Source: Streptomyces flaveolus (lineage in GTDB: Bacteria; Actinomycetota; Actinomycetes; Streptomycetales; Streptomycetaceae). Taken from it: DNA of 64,000 bases. Of this stretch, positions 8,133 to 16,243 are shown piece by piece (position 1 is the first letter of the stretch; each line of letters begins with the position of its first letter). The stretch lies in the NCBI RefSeq assembly GCF_000716535.1, contig NZ_JNWV01000025.1:88131-152130 (forward strand). The letters run 5' to 3'. The position numbers and the translations under genes were made by a program. Below the pieces are notes generated by a model. It made no database searches. It worked only from the letters and a program-made list of their open reading frames with translations, and was not told the DNA's origin.

Positions 8133-9274
8133 CATTCCGCGAACGAGCCGTCGGGGTGCCGCCACACGGGGTTGCGCCAGGCGTGCCCGCTCCGGTCGGC
8201 CGCGCGTACGGCCGCCTCGTCCAGGGTGATGCCGAGGCCGGGGGCGTCGTTGCGGCGGGCGTGACCGTCGACGAACCGGAACGGTTCGGGGTCGGCGAGG
8301 TAGGACAGGAGGTCGGCGTCCTTGTTGTAGTGGATGCCGCGGCTCTGCTCCTGGATGAGGAAGTTCGGGGTGGCGAAGGCGATCTGGAGGCTGGCCGCGA
8401 GGGCGATGGGGCCGAGGGGGCAGTGCGGGGCGAGCTGGGCGCCGAAGGTGTCGGCGAGTGCGGCGATCCGGTGCACCTCGGAGATGCCGCCCGCGTGGGA
8501 CAGGTCGGGCTGGGCGACGGCGATCCCGGCGGTCAGGACGGGCAGGAACTCGCCGCGGGAGTAGAGGCGTTCGCCGGTGGCCAGCGGCACCGGGCCGGCG
8601 GTGACCAGGCCGGGCAGCAGGTGGTTGTGCTCGGGGAGGACCGGCTCCTCCACGAACAACGGGTGCAGCGGCGCCACTTCGGCGAGGGCGCGGCGGGCGC
8701 TGGCGGCGGTGAAGCGGCCGTGGAAGTCGACGGCGACGTCCCGGTCGGGGCCGAGCACCTCCCGGGCCGCCGCCACCCGGGCGACGACGGCCGCCGTCTC
8801 GGCCGGGGTGGTGATCGGTGAGGTGGCCCCGGCGGCGTTCATCTTCACCGCGGTGAAGCCGGCCTCCACCTGGGCCGCTATCTGGTCGGTCAGCTCGGCG
8901 GGCTCGTCACCGCCGACCCAGGCGTAGACCCGGACGCGTTCGCGCACGGGGCCGCCGAGCAGGGCGTGCACGGGGGCGCCGTAGGTCTTGCCGGCGATGT
9001 CCCACAGGGCCTGGTCGAGGCCGGCGACCGCGCTGGAGAGCACGGGGCCGCCGCGGTAGAAGCTGCCCTTGGTGAGCACCTGCCAGTGGTCCTGGATGCG
9101 CAGCGGGTCCTTTCCGAGAAGCTGTTCGGCGAGGACGTCGACGGCGGCGCGCACCACCTCGGCGCGTCCCTCCACGACGGGTTCTCCCCAGCCGACCACG
9201 CCGTCGTCGGTCTCGATCCGGCAGAACAGCCAGCGCGGCGGTACCAGGAACGTCTCAATGCGGGCGATCTTCAC
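8129..9274 (-). CDS. dgoD: D-galactonate dehydratase
   Basis: This enolase-superfamily enzyme dehydrates D-galactonate to 2-keto-3-deoxygalactonate using Mg2+. At 381 residues it follows E. coli DgoD nearly block for block: the N-terminal LVPPRWLFCRIETDDGVVGW, metal ligands in VDFHGR, FVEEPVLPE and TGERLYSR, the catalytic His in LAPHCPLGPIALAAS, and the end WRNPVWRHPDGSFAEW. This is the most specific enzyme in the operon and sets the substrate for the others. The GTG at 9274 overlaps the stop of the GntR gene (GTGA), and its own stop overlaps the epimerase start. Gluconate or other acid-sugar dehydratase activity is unlikely given this resemblance. Confidence 0.93.
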   Translation of the reverse strand: MKIARIETFLVPPRWLFCRIETDDGVVGWGEPVVEGRAEVVRAAVDVLAEQLLGKDPLRIQDHWQVLTKGSFYRGGPVLSSAVAGLDQALWDIAGKTYGAPVHALLGGPVRERVRVYAWVGGDEPAELTDQIAAQVEAGFTAVKMNAAGATSPITTPAETAAVVARVAAAREVLGPDRDVAVDFHGRFTAASARRALAEVAPLHPLFVEEPVLPEHNHLLPGLVTAGPVPLATGERLYSRGEFLPVLTAGIAVAQPDLSHAGGISEVHRIAALADTFGAQLAPHCPLGPIALAASLQIAFATPNFLIQEQSRGIHYNKDADLLSYLADPEPFRFVDGHARRNDAPGLGITLDEAAVRAADRSGHAWRNPVWRHPDGSFAEW

Positions 9275-10008
9275 TTGCCGCCGGTGCCTTTCGTGTCGTC
9301 GGGGCCGTCGATCCGGTCCAGGTCGCGCCCGGCCTGTTCGAGGAGGGCGTGCATGGCGGCCTCGGCGGCCCGCGGGTCCTGGTCGCGTACGGCGTCCAGG
9401 ACGGCGCGGTGGGCGGGAACCGGGTCCTCGCTGTGCGGCGAGCTGTGGACCAGGCGGTCGCGGTGGGCGAGGCCGGACTCGATCACCATCTCCATGCGTT
9501 CCAGCAGCTCGTTGTGGGTGGCGGCGAGCAGGGCGCGGTGGAAGGCGAGGTCGGCCTCGACGGCGTGGACGGGGTCGGTGTCGTGCTCCCCCATCGCCGC
9601 GAGGGCGGCGTCCAGGGCCGCGAGGTCGTCGTCGGTACGGCGTTCGGCGGCGAGGCGGACGGCGGCCGGCTCGATGATGGCCCGCACCTCGGCGAGGTTG
9701 CGCAGCAGCGCCCGGTCGGCCTCGTCGGCGCCGCCGCCCTCGAACTGCCAGCGCAGGACGTCGGCGTCGAGGAGGTTCCAGTCGGCGCGCGCCCGGACGA
9801 AGGTGCCCCGTTTCTGGCGGGCGTCGACCATGCCCTTGGCGGCCAGTACCTTCAGGGACTCGCGCAGGGCGGTGAGGCTGACGTCCAGTTCGCTCTGCAA
9901 CGCCACCAGGTCGAGCGTGGCCCCCTCGGGGATCTCGCCGCCCAGGATGCGGCGGGCCAGCGCCTCCACCGTCTGGCCGTGCACGCCGCGGCGGGCGTAG
10001 GGCGTCAT
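9271..10008 (-). CDS. GntR/FadR-subfamily regulator of the galactonate operon
   Basis: This transcriptional regulator has an N-terminal winged helix (about residues 9-68, with the recognition region LDVSLTALRESLKVL) and a C-terminal all-helical FCD domain (about 85-225) that usually binds a carboxylate ligand with a metal. It has 245 residues from the ATG at 10008, with AGAAAGG upstream. It is cotranslated with dgoD (GTGA overlap), which fits a DgoR-type repressor that responds to galactonate or a later acid. A tandem pair of 27-bp repeats lies in its own leader (10029-10082) and is the obvious candidate operator. Ligand and sign of regulation are inference. Confidence 0.88.
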   Translation of the reverse strand: MTPYARRGVHGQTVEALARRILGGEIPEGATLDLVALQSELDVSLTALRESLKVLAAKGMVDARQKRGTFVRARADWNLLDADVLRWQFEGGGADEADRALLRNLAEVRAIIEPAAVRLAAERRTDDDLAALDAALAAMGEHDTDPVHAVEADLAFHRALLAATHNELLERMEMVIESGLAHRDRLVHSSPHSEDPVPAHRAVLDAVRDQDPRAAEAAMHALLEQAGRDLDRIDGPDDTKGTGGK

Positions 10009-10028
10009 GTCGTACAGCCTTTCTCTTC

Positions 10029-10082
10029 GGATGCGCACACCTCTGGGACGAGTGGGGATGCGCACGTGTCGGACGAGTATGG
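10029..10082. repeat. two tandem 27-bp repeats upstream of the GntR gene
   Basis: Two head-to-tail copies (10029-10055 and 10056-10082) share GGATGCGCAC at the left and GGACGAGT at the right, with a variable centre. They begin 21 bases upstream of the GntR start codon, in the 112-base gap between the SDR gene and gntR. A tandem operator for the adjacent GntR protein is the simplest reading; an internal promoter may lie here too. Confidence 0.55.
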
Positions 10083-10120
10083 ACCGGGTGCGCACGGGCC
10101 GCGTGTGCGCGCGGCGGTCG

Positions 10121-10891
10121 TCACGCGGAGGCCTTCGTGACGCTCCAGCCTCCGTCGACGACGAGGTGCGCGCCGGTGATGAAGGAGGCCTCGTCGGCGC
10201 CGAGGAAGGCGATGGCCGCGGCGACCTCCTCGGGTGTGCCGAAGCGGCGGGCCGCGGTCGCGGCGACGCTCAGCTCGCGTTCCTCGGGCGGCACCCTGTC
10301 CCAGGCCGCGGTCAGCACCGGTCCCGGCAGGACGGCGTTGACGCGCACCTCGGGGCCGTACTCGACGGCGAGCTGGCCGCACAGGGAGAGCAGGGCGCCC
10401 TTGGAGGCGGCGTACGCGGGATGGCCGGGGATGCCGGCGTGGGCGTGCACGGAGGACGTGAGCACGACCGCTCCCCGGCGGGAGCGGAGGTCGGGCAGGA
10501 CCGCCCGGAAACCGAGGAAGGCGGCGGTGACGTTGACGGAGAGCTGCCGCTGCCAGGAGGCGAGGGACATCTCGTGGGCCGGGGTCACGTCGACGGTGTA
10601 GGCGTTGCTGACCAGCACGTCGACGGGCCCGTAGGCGTGTGCGGCGGAGACGATCCGCTGCCAGTCCTGCTCGGCCGAGACGTCGGCGGCCACGAAGTCG
10701 GCCCGGCCGCCGTCCTTGGTGATGCGTGCGGCCACGGCCTCGCCGGCTTCCTCGGCGATGTCGGCCAGGATCACGGCGGCGCCCTCCTGGGCGAGGCGTT
10801 CGGCGGTGGCGGCCCCGATGCCGGAGGCGGCTCCGGTGATCACGGCCGTGCGGCCGGTGAAGCGGGCGCCGTGCCGTCGTGCGGGATCCAT
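10121..10891 (-). CDS. short-chain dehydrogenase, probable galactose 1-dehydrogenase
   Basis: This is a classical SDR of 256 residues. The cofactor motif TGAASGIG is at 19-26 with an Asp (ADI) after the second strand, which favours NAD. The catalytic residues are Ser147, Tyr160 and Lys164 (YAASK), and the C-terminal region has GAHLVVDGGW. Family members oxidise many alcohols. Its place between the GH36 alpha-galactosidase and the galactonate genes makes oxidation of galactose to galactonolactone the most economical role, as no other dehydrogenase is present in the operon. The activity is not visible in the sequence itself. It starts 49 bases after the GH36 stop. Confidence 0.85.
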   Translation of the reverse strand: MDPARRHGARFTGRTAVITGAASGIGAATAERLAQEGAAVILADIAEEAGEAVAARITKDGGRADFVAADVSAEQDWQRIVSAAHAYGPVDVLVSNAYTVDVTPAHEMSLASWQRQLSVNVTAAFLGFRAVLPDLRSRRGAVVLTSSVHAHAGIPGHPAYAASKGALLSLCGQLAVEYGPEVRVNAVLPGPVLTAAWDRVPPEERELSVAATAARRFGTPEEVAAAIAFLGADEASFITGAHLVVDGGWSVTKASA

Positions 10892-10940
10892 GAGGCGGGG
10901 CTCCTTCTCGTCTGGGTGGTCTTGGGCCTGCTGGTGCGGG

Positions 10941-13040
10941 CTACTGCCGTGTCAGTACCACCAGGTCGGCGTCGTGGTCCGCCGTCCACGCGCAGGGCAG
11001 CCCGTAGTGCAGCAGATGGGCGCCGCTGTACGTGGTCGCGGTGGCGGCGTCCCGGTAGGCCGCCGTGGGGTCCAGGCCGCGCAGCCGCAGCCGGGAGGGG
11101 CGGCCCGGCACGAGCGGGGCGCCGTCGAGCCGGCCGGTGCTGAAGGCGGCGACGACGGTACGCCGCCCGTCGGGGGCGTCGTACTGCACTCCGCAGGTGG
11201 CGTCCCCGGGAGAGCCGAGCAGGCGGGCGTCGCCGTGGTGGATGACGTCCCGGACCTCCTTGTACCGGGTGATCCACCCGGCTGCCTCGGCGCGCTGTCC
11301 GGGCGTCCAGGCCCGCAGGTCGGCGCCGATGCCGAGGACGCCGCACATGGCGGTGACGAACCGGAAGGCGAGGCTGCGCGGGCGGGGGTCGAAGACGCCG
11401 GGGGCGTCGGTGACCCAGGAGCTCATCACGTGCGGGGCGTGGGCGTGCAGGAAGCCGTACTGGATGCGGAGCCGGTCCAGGGGTGCGGTGTTGTCGCTGG
11501 GCCAGACGACGTCGGTGCGCGCGAGGGTGGCGTGGTCGATCCGGCCGCCGCCGCCCGCGCAGCCCTCGATGGTGACGTGGGGGTGCGCGCTGCGCAGGTG
11601 GTCCAGGACGCGGAGATAGCCGTGGACGTGCTCGGCGTCGAGGTCCAGCCGGTCCGCGGGGCCGGCGCCCGGACGGCCGCGCTCGGTCGGCGGGCGGTTC
11701 ATGTCCCACTTCAGGTAGCCGATGGCGTGGCCGGTCAGCAGCCGGTCCAGGGTGGCGAGGACGAAGTCCTGCACGTCGGTGCGGCCTAGGTCGAGCAGGA
11801 GCTGGTTGCGCACGCGGCGGGCCGGGCGGCCCTCGATGCGGTAGACCCATTCCGGGTGTTCGGCGTGCAGGCGGCTGCCGGGGCTGACGGCCTCGGGTTC
11901 GATCCACAGGCCGAAGTCCAGCCCGAGGGCGCGGACGTCGTCGATGAACCGGTCGAAGCCGTGCGGGAAGGCCGCCGGGTCGGGGTACCAGTCGCCCAGT
12001 CCCCCGGTGTCGTCGGCGCGGCCGGTGAACCAGCCGTCGTCCACGACGAACAGCTCGGCGCCGAGGTCCGCCGCCGCTTTGGCCAGCTCCAGCTGGCTCT
12101 CGGCGTCGACGTCGAAGCCGGTGGCCTCCCAGGAGTTGTACAGGACCTTGCGGGGGCGGTGCAGGCGTTCGCCGGCGAGGCGGCGCTCGTAGCGGTGCCA
12201 GACGCGGGAGAGTCCGTCGAGTCCGTCCGGGCTGAAGGCGCACGCGAGGCGGGGGGTGGTCAGGGTGTCGCCGGGTGCCAGCCGCACCGCGCCCTCGTGC
12301 GGTACGCGCCCGGCGCGGACGCGTACGGCGCCGCCGGGCTCGGCCTGCGCGGTGATGTGCCAGTTGCCGGGCCATTCCAGGGCGATGCCGTAGGCGGGGG
12401 CGGGGGCGTCGTGGGGTGCCGTCGCGTCCTGGACGGCGAGCCAGGGGGCGTACGCGTGACCGGGCACGCCCTGGGTGCTGCCCATCGTGAACGTGCCCCG
12501 GGACAGGTCGAGCCGGGTGTGCTGGAACTCCTGGGACCACTGGCCGGTCAGGTACGTCAGCCGGGCGGCGGCGGTGACCGGGATGTTCACGGCGGCGGAG
12601 TCCAGCCGCTCCAGCCGCAGTTCCTCCTCGCCCGTGCAGGTCAGTTCGGTCCAGCGGTGCAGGACGTCGGTGCCCGGCACGGTGGCGTAGCACAGGGTGG
12701 TGCGCAGGCCGAGGAGGTCGTCGGCGAAGGTGAGCCGGAGCGTGCCGGGCTCCTCGCGGGCGTCCTCGAAGCTCCACCACACGCCGCGGTCGGAGCCGGG
12801 CCGGGCGGCGACGAGGTCGGCGCCGGTGAACGGGCGCAGTCCGTGCGGCACGTACTCCGCGGGGGCGGCGTCCGCCGGGGTGATGAAGTGGGTGCGGTGG
12901 GACCAGTCCAGTGCCGACGGCCCGTCCTCGACGCCGTGCGGTCCCCAGGCGTGGAGTTCCGCCCAGGGGCCGTCCGGGGAGAGCCGGACGGTGTAGCTGG
13001 TGTGCTCGGTGCGCAGCGTCCAGCGCTGATGCGGGGTCAC
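10941..13040 (-). CDS. GH36 alpha-galactosidase, cytoplasmic
   Basis: This retaining alpha-galactosidase of 699 residues has no signal peptide, so it should cleave imported alpha-galactosides such as melibiose or raffinose-type sugars inside the cell. The N-terminal beta-sandwich covers about 1-290 and the catalytic barrel about 295-620. The nucleophile is Asp446 in YLKWDMNR and the acid/base is Asp516 in WPSDNT. Other GH36 landmarks are NSWEATGFD, DDGWFTGR, GLWIEPE and EGCAGGGGR. The GTG at 13040 is fixed by a GTGA overlap with the permease stop. The product galactose feeds the downstream oxidative genes. Confidence 0.93.
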   Translation of the reverse strand: MTPHQRWTLRTEHTSYTVRLSPDGPWAELHAWGPHGVEDGPSALDWSHRTHFITPADAAPAEYVPHGLRPFTGADLVAARPGSDRGVWWSFEDAREEPGTLRLTFADDLLGLRTTLCYATVPGTDVLHRWTELTCTGEEELRLERLDSAAVNIPVTAAARLTYLTGQWSQEFQHTRLDLSRGTFTMGSTQGVPGHAYAPWLAVQDATAPHDAPAPAYGIALEWPGNWHITAQAEPGGAVRVRAGRVPHEGAVRLAPGDTLTTPRLACAFSPDGLDGLSRVWHRYERRLAGERLHRPRKVLYNSWEATGFDVDAESQLELAKAAADLGAELFVVDDGWFTGRADDTGGLGDWYPDPAAFPHGFDRFIDDVRALGLDFGLWIEPEAVSPGSRLHAEHPEWVYRIEGRPARRVRNQLLLDLGRTDVQDFVLATLDRLLTGHAIGYLKWDMNRPPTERGRPGAGPADRLDLDAEHVHGYLRVLDHLRSAHPHVTIEGCAGGGGRIDHATLARTDVVWPSDNTAPLDRLRIQYGFLHAHAPHVMSSWVTDAPGVFDPRPRSLAFRFVTAMCGVLGIGADLRAWTPGQRAEAAGWITRYKEVRDVIHHGDARLLGSPGDATCGVQYDAPDGRRTVVAAFSTGRLDGAPLVPGRPSRLRLRGLDPTAAYRDAATATTYSGAHLLHYGLPCAWTADHDADLVVLTRQ

Positions 13041-13900
13041 TTCACTGCTCCGAGGTTGAGGCCGGCCACGAAGTGGCGCTGGAAGCGGAGGAAGACGGCC
13101 ACGGTGGGTGCGGCGGCGATGACGGATCCGGCGGCGATCACGTTCCACATGGACACGTACTGGCCCTGGAGGCCGATGAGCGCCGCGGTGATCGGCATCT
13201 TGCTGTCGCTGCGCAGGACGGTGATCGCCCACAGCAGGTCGTTGAAGATCCAGGTGAAGGACAGCGCGCTGAGCGCGGCGAGCGCGGGCCGGGTGAGCGG
13301 GAGGATGACGCGCCAGAAGATCTGCCAGGGGCCGGCGCCGTCGACGACGGCGGCCTGCTGGATCTCGGCGGGGATCGCGCGCATGAAGCCGTGCAGGACG
13401 AACACGTAGAAGCCGACGCCGAAGCCGATCTGTACGCCGATCAGGGCGGGCAGGGTGTCGTAGATGCCCATCATCTCGCTGAGCTTGGACACCGGGATGA
13501 GGAGGATCTGCGGGGGCAGCAGGTTGCCGCCGAGCATGAGCAGCAGCAGGAAGCGGCGCAAGGGCATCTCGTAGCGGCTGAGGGCGAACGCCGCCATGGC
13601 GGCCAGGGCGAGGGTCGCCAGGACGCAGGGGACGGTGACGATCAGGCTGTTGATCAGGGCGCGTTGCTGGCCGCCGTCGACCCAGGCCTGCCGGAAGTTG
13701 TCCAGTGTGAAGGAGCGGGGCCAGCTGCCCAGGCCGTGCGCGGCGATGTCGTTGAAGGACCGCAGGCTGGTGACCACGACCAGCAGGATGGGCAGCAGCC
13801 ACAGGAGGGCCAGGGCTCCGGCGCCGAGGTGGAAGCCGGCGGTGGCGGCCCGCCGGCGGCGCAGCGCACGGGCCGACGCGTGCGTGTCCGCGGCGGACAT
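13037..13900 (-). CDS. sugar ABC transporter permease, MalG type
   Basis: This is an inner-membrane permease of 287 residues with about six transmembrane helices. The EAA-type loop contacting the ATPase reads AAVVDGAGPWQIFWRVILPL. The ATG at 13900 overlaps the stop of the other permease as TGATG. The protein ends within the GTGA that starts the GH36 gene. With the binding protein and MalF-type partner it forms a CUT1 carbohydrate importer; context points to alpha-galactosides. Confidence 0.93.
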   Translation of the reverse strand: MSAADTHASARALRRRRAATAGFHLGAGALALLWLLPILLVVVTSLRSFNDIAAHGLGSWPRSFTLDNFRQAWVDGGQQRALINSLIVTVPCVLATLALAAMAAFALSRYEMPLRRFLLLLMLGGNLLPPQILLIPVSKLSEMMGIYDTLPALIGVQIGFGVGFYVFVLHGFMRAIPAEIQQAAVVDGAGPWQIFWRVILPLTRPALAALSALSFTWIFNDLLWAITVLRSDSKMPITAALIGLQGQYVSMWNVIAAGSVIAAAPTVAVFLRFQRHFVAGLNLGAVK

Positions 13901-14835
13901 CAGTCGGCCTCCCGGAAGGCCCGGACCAGGTAGGAGGCGATGACCCCGAAGGCCAGCAGGAAGATGACGACGGCCAGTGCGGAGCCGTATCCGAGGCGCA
14001 GGGACTGGAAGGCGGTGGAGTACATGTAGGTGCTCAGCAGTTCGGAGGAGTGGTAGGGGCCGCCGCGGGTCAGGGACCAGACCACGTCGAAGGAGCGCAG
14101 CGAGTCGATGACGATGACGGACAGCACGACGGCGTTGACGCTGCGCAGCTGAGGAAGCGTCACATGACGGAAGCGCTGCCAGCGGCCGGCGCCGTCGACC
14201 TTGGCCGCCTCGTAGAGGGCCGGGTCGATGCCCTTCAGACCGGCGAGGTAGAGGACCATCACGTAGCCGATCTGCCGCCACAGGGCGGGCACGATCACCG
14301 CGTACAGGGCGGTGTCCTGGTCGGCGAGCCAGGCGTGCCGCAGGCTGTCCAGGCCGACGGCCTCCAGGAGGCGGTTGAGCACGCCGTCGGGCTGGTAGAT
14401 GGCCTGCCAGACCAGGGCGGTGGCCACCAGGGAGAAGACGACGGGCAGGAACAGGGCCGCGCGGTAGAAGCCGATGCCCCGGCGTTCCTGCTGGAGCAGC
14501 AGGGCGGCGGCCAGGCCCAGTACGGCGGACAGGCCGCCGAAGAGGAGCAGCCACAGGACGGTGTGGCCGGCGGCGCTGCGGAAGACGTCGTCGCCCGCCA
14601 TCTCGCGGAAGTTGCCCAGGCCGACGAACTTCGGCGCGGAGACGCCGTCCCAACTCGTCAGGGCGAGGTAGAAGCCTTGCAGCGCGGGCCAGAAGACCCA
14701 GACGGCCTCGACGAGCAGGGGGACGAGGACGAAGGCGAGGACCAGCGGGGGTGTGCGGCGGGGGCCCCGGGCCCGGCTGCCTCGGAGCGGCGCCGGGACC
14801 GGGGACTTGCGGTGCGGGGCGGTCAGGACGGCCAT
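13900..14835 (-). CDS. sugar ABC transporter permease, MalF type
   Basis: This is an inner-membrane permease of 311 residues with six predicted helices after a basic N-terminal tail. The ATPase-coupling loop is EAAKVDGAGRWQRFRHVTLPQL. It starts one base after the binding-protein stop. There is no ATPase gene in the operon; in Streptomyces many CUT1 importers share the MsiK ATPase encoded elsewhere, and the same is likely here. Confidence 0.93.
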   Translation of the reverse strand: MAVLTAPHRKSPVPAPLRGSRARGPRRTPPLVLAFVLVPLLVEAVWVFWPALQGFYLALTSWDGVSAPKFVGLGNFREMAGDDVFRSAAGHTVLWLLLFGGLSAVLGLAAALLLQQERRGIGFYRAALFLPVVFSLVATALVWQAIYQPDGVLNRLLEAVGLDSLRHAWLADQDTALYAVIVPALWRQIGYVMVLYLAGLKGIDPALYEAAKVDGAGRWQRFRHVTLPQLRSVNAVVLSVIVIDSLRSFDVVWSLTRGGPYHSSELLSTYMYSTAFQSLRLGYGSALAVVIFLLAFGVIASYLVRAFREAD

Positions 14836-14836
14836 G

Positions 14837-16126
14837 TCAGGCGTTCCAGATCTTCTCGGCGTCGCGCTGCCAGTCCCTGAGGATGCCGCCGATCTCCTTC
14901 GGCCTGGCGATGAACTTCGTGAGCGCGGTGTCGGCGGTGGGCTGGAGGGCGTCGCTGGAGTCGCGGTTGAAGAACTGGGTCAGCTCGGCCGCCTGCTCGA
15001 TGTGCTCGCGGCCCTTCTTCACCAGCGCCGTGCCCGCGTCCTTCGCCTCGGGGTTGCAGGGCAGGACGGTTCCGGACGAGCCCTTGATGTAGATCTCCTG
15101 CGCCTCGGCGGTGGCGAGGTACTTCATCAGGTCGAAGACCTGGTCGCGGCGTCCGCTGCGGGCGCTGGCGAAGTAGCCGTCGGTCGGGGCCTCTTCGGCG
15201 AGGGGGACCTTGGGGTCGATGACGGGGAAGCGGAAGAAGTCGATGTCGTCGAGGGCGTTCTTGGGGGCGGCGTCGGCGAAGAAGGTGCCGATGAGCATCA
15301 TGCCGGTGCGGCCGTTGAGCAGGGAGGTGCTGGCGTCCTGGAAGGCCACGGCGGTGCCGTCGGGGTCGAAGTACGGCAGCACCTCCTGCCAGCGGTCGAA
15401 GACCTTGCGCACCTCGGGGTCGTCGAAGCGGTGCTTGCCCGCGAGGAGTTGGCGGTGGTAGGCGGCGCCGTTGATGCGGATGTCCAGGTAGTCGAACCAG
15501 GCCGAGGCGACCCAGGGGGTGTTGCCGCCCGCGCCGAGTCCGATCGGTGCCACGCCCTTGGACTTGAGCTTGTCGCACAGGTCGAGGAACTCGTCCCAGG
15601 AGTTCGGCGCGCTCACGCCCCACTTGGCGAAGTTCGACTTCCGGTAGAACATGCCCCACCAGTAGTAGGTGGTGGGCACGAAGACCTTCTTGCCGGAGCT
15701 CGCGGTGCACAGGCTGTTCAACGCCTTCGAGTACCGCTTGAGGTCGGGCGACGCGTTCCAGACGTCGTCGAGGTCCAGGAGCAGGTTCTTCTTGGCGTAG
15801 GTGTCCGCCACGGAGCCGGGGTACCAGGTGTACACGTCCGGCGGGTTGGCCGAGGTCAGGTAGGTCGGCAGCTGGGTGCGGAAGGTCTCCGCGGCCACGG
15901 TGTTCAGGTTGGCGCGGCCCTCGCCCTTCTTGGCGTAGGCGGCGACGAGGTCCTCCATCGCGGCCTTGGCCTGCGGTGCGGACAGGTTGGACTGGAGGGT
16001 CACCGGGCCCTTGGAGGAGGTCTTCGCGGAGGAGGTGGAGGTGACGCAGCCGCTGAGCAGCGCGGTCGCTCCGGCGGCTCCGAGTCCGGCGAGGAAGTGC
16101 CGGCGGCCGGGCAGGTGGTTCGTCAT
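14837..16126 (-). CDS. sugar ABC transporter substrate-binding lipoprotein
   Basis: This extracytoplasmic solute-binding protein of 429 residues belongs to the CUT1 family. The signal peptide begins with a twin-arginine RRHFLAG and ends in the lipobox LLSGC (Cys about 27), so it is probably a Tat-exported lipoprotein. The mature part has the two-lobed family features, including TYYWWGMFYRKS and LLNGRTGMMLIGTF. It is the first gene of the 11-gene operon, with AGGGAG before the ATG. The shared AT-rich element lies 96 bases upstream (16222-16243). The ligand is inferred to be an alpha-galactoside. Confidence 0.93.
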   Translation of the reverse strand: MTNHLPGRRHFLAGLGAAGATALLSGCVTSTSSAKTSSKGPVTLQSNLSAPQAKAAMEDLVAAYAKKGEGRANLNTVAAETFRTQLPTYLTSANPPDVYTWYPGSVADTYAKKNLLLDLDDVWNASPDLKRYSKALNSLCTASSGKKVFVPTTYYWWGMFYRKSNFAKWGVSAPNSWDEFLDLCDKLKSKGVAPIGLGAGGNTPWVASAWFDYLDIRINGAAYHRQLLAGKHRFDDPEVRKVFDRWQEVLPYFDPDGTAVAFQDASTSLLNGRTGMMLIGTFFADAAPKNALDDIDFFRFPVIDPKVPLAEEAPTDGYFASARSGRRDQVFDLMKYLATAEAQEIYIKGSSGTVLPCNPEAKDAGTALVKKGREHIEQAAELTQFFNRDSSDALQPTADTALTKFIARPKEIGGILRDWQRDAEKIWNA

Positions 16127-16221
16127 GGAGGCTCCCTGTGGATCCGCGCGGCGGGGCCGGCCCCTGTCGACGGCCGGGCCCCGTTCGCGGCGGATCCAGA
16201 GTCGCGTGGCGATCCCGCCAC

Positions 16222-16243
16222 GTCAATATTAATTACTAATTTA
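16222..16243. promoter_or_regulatory. shared AT-rich operator, copy upstream of the importer operon
   Basis: This 22-base element (core AATATTAATTACTAATTT) is identical to the one at 18487-18508 upstream of the GH27 gene. It lies 96 bases upstream of the binding-protein start and overlaps the TAA stop of GH27. A and T runs this long are rare in this sequence, and the only two copies I see flank co-functional genes. It is probably a repressor operator. Confidence 0.75.
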
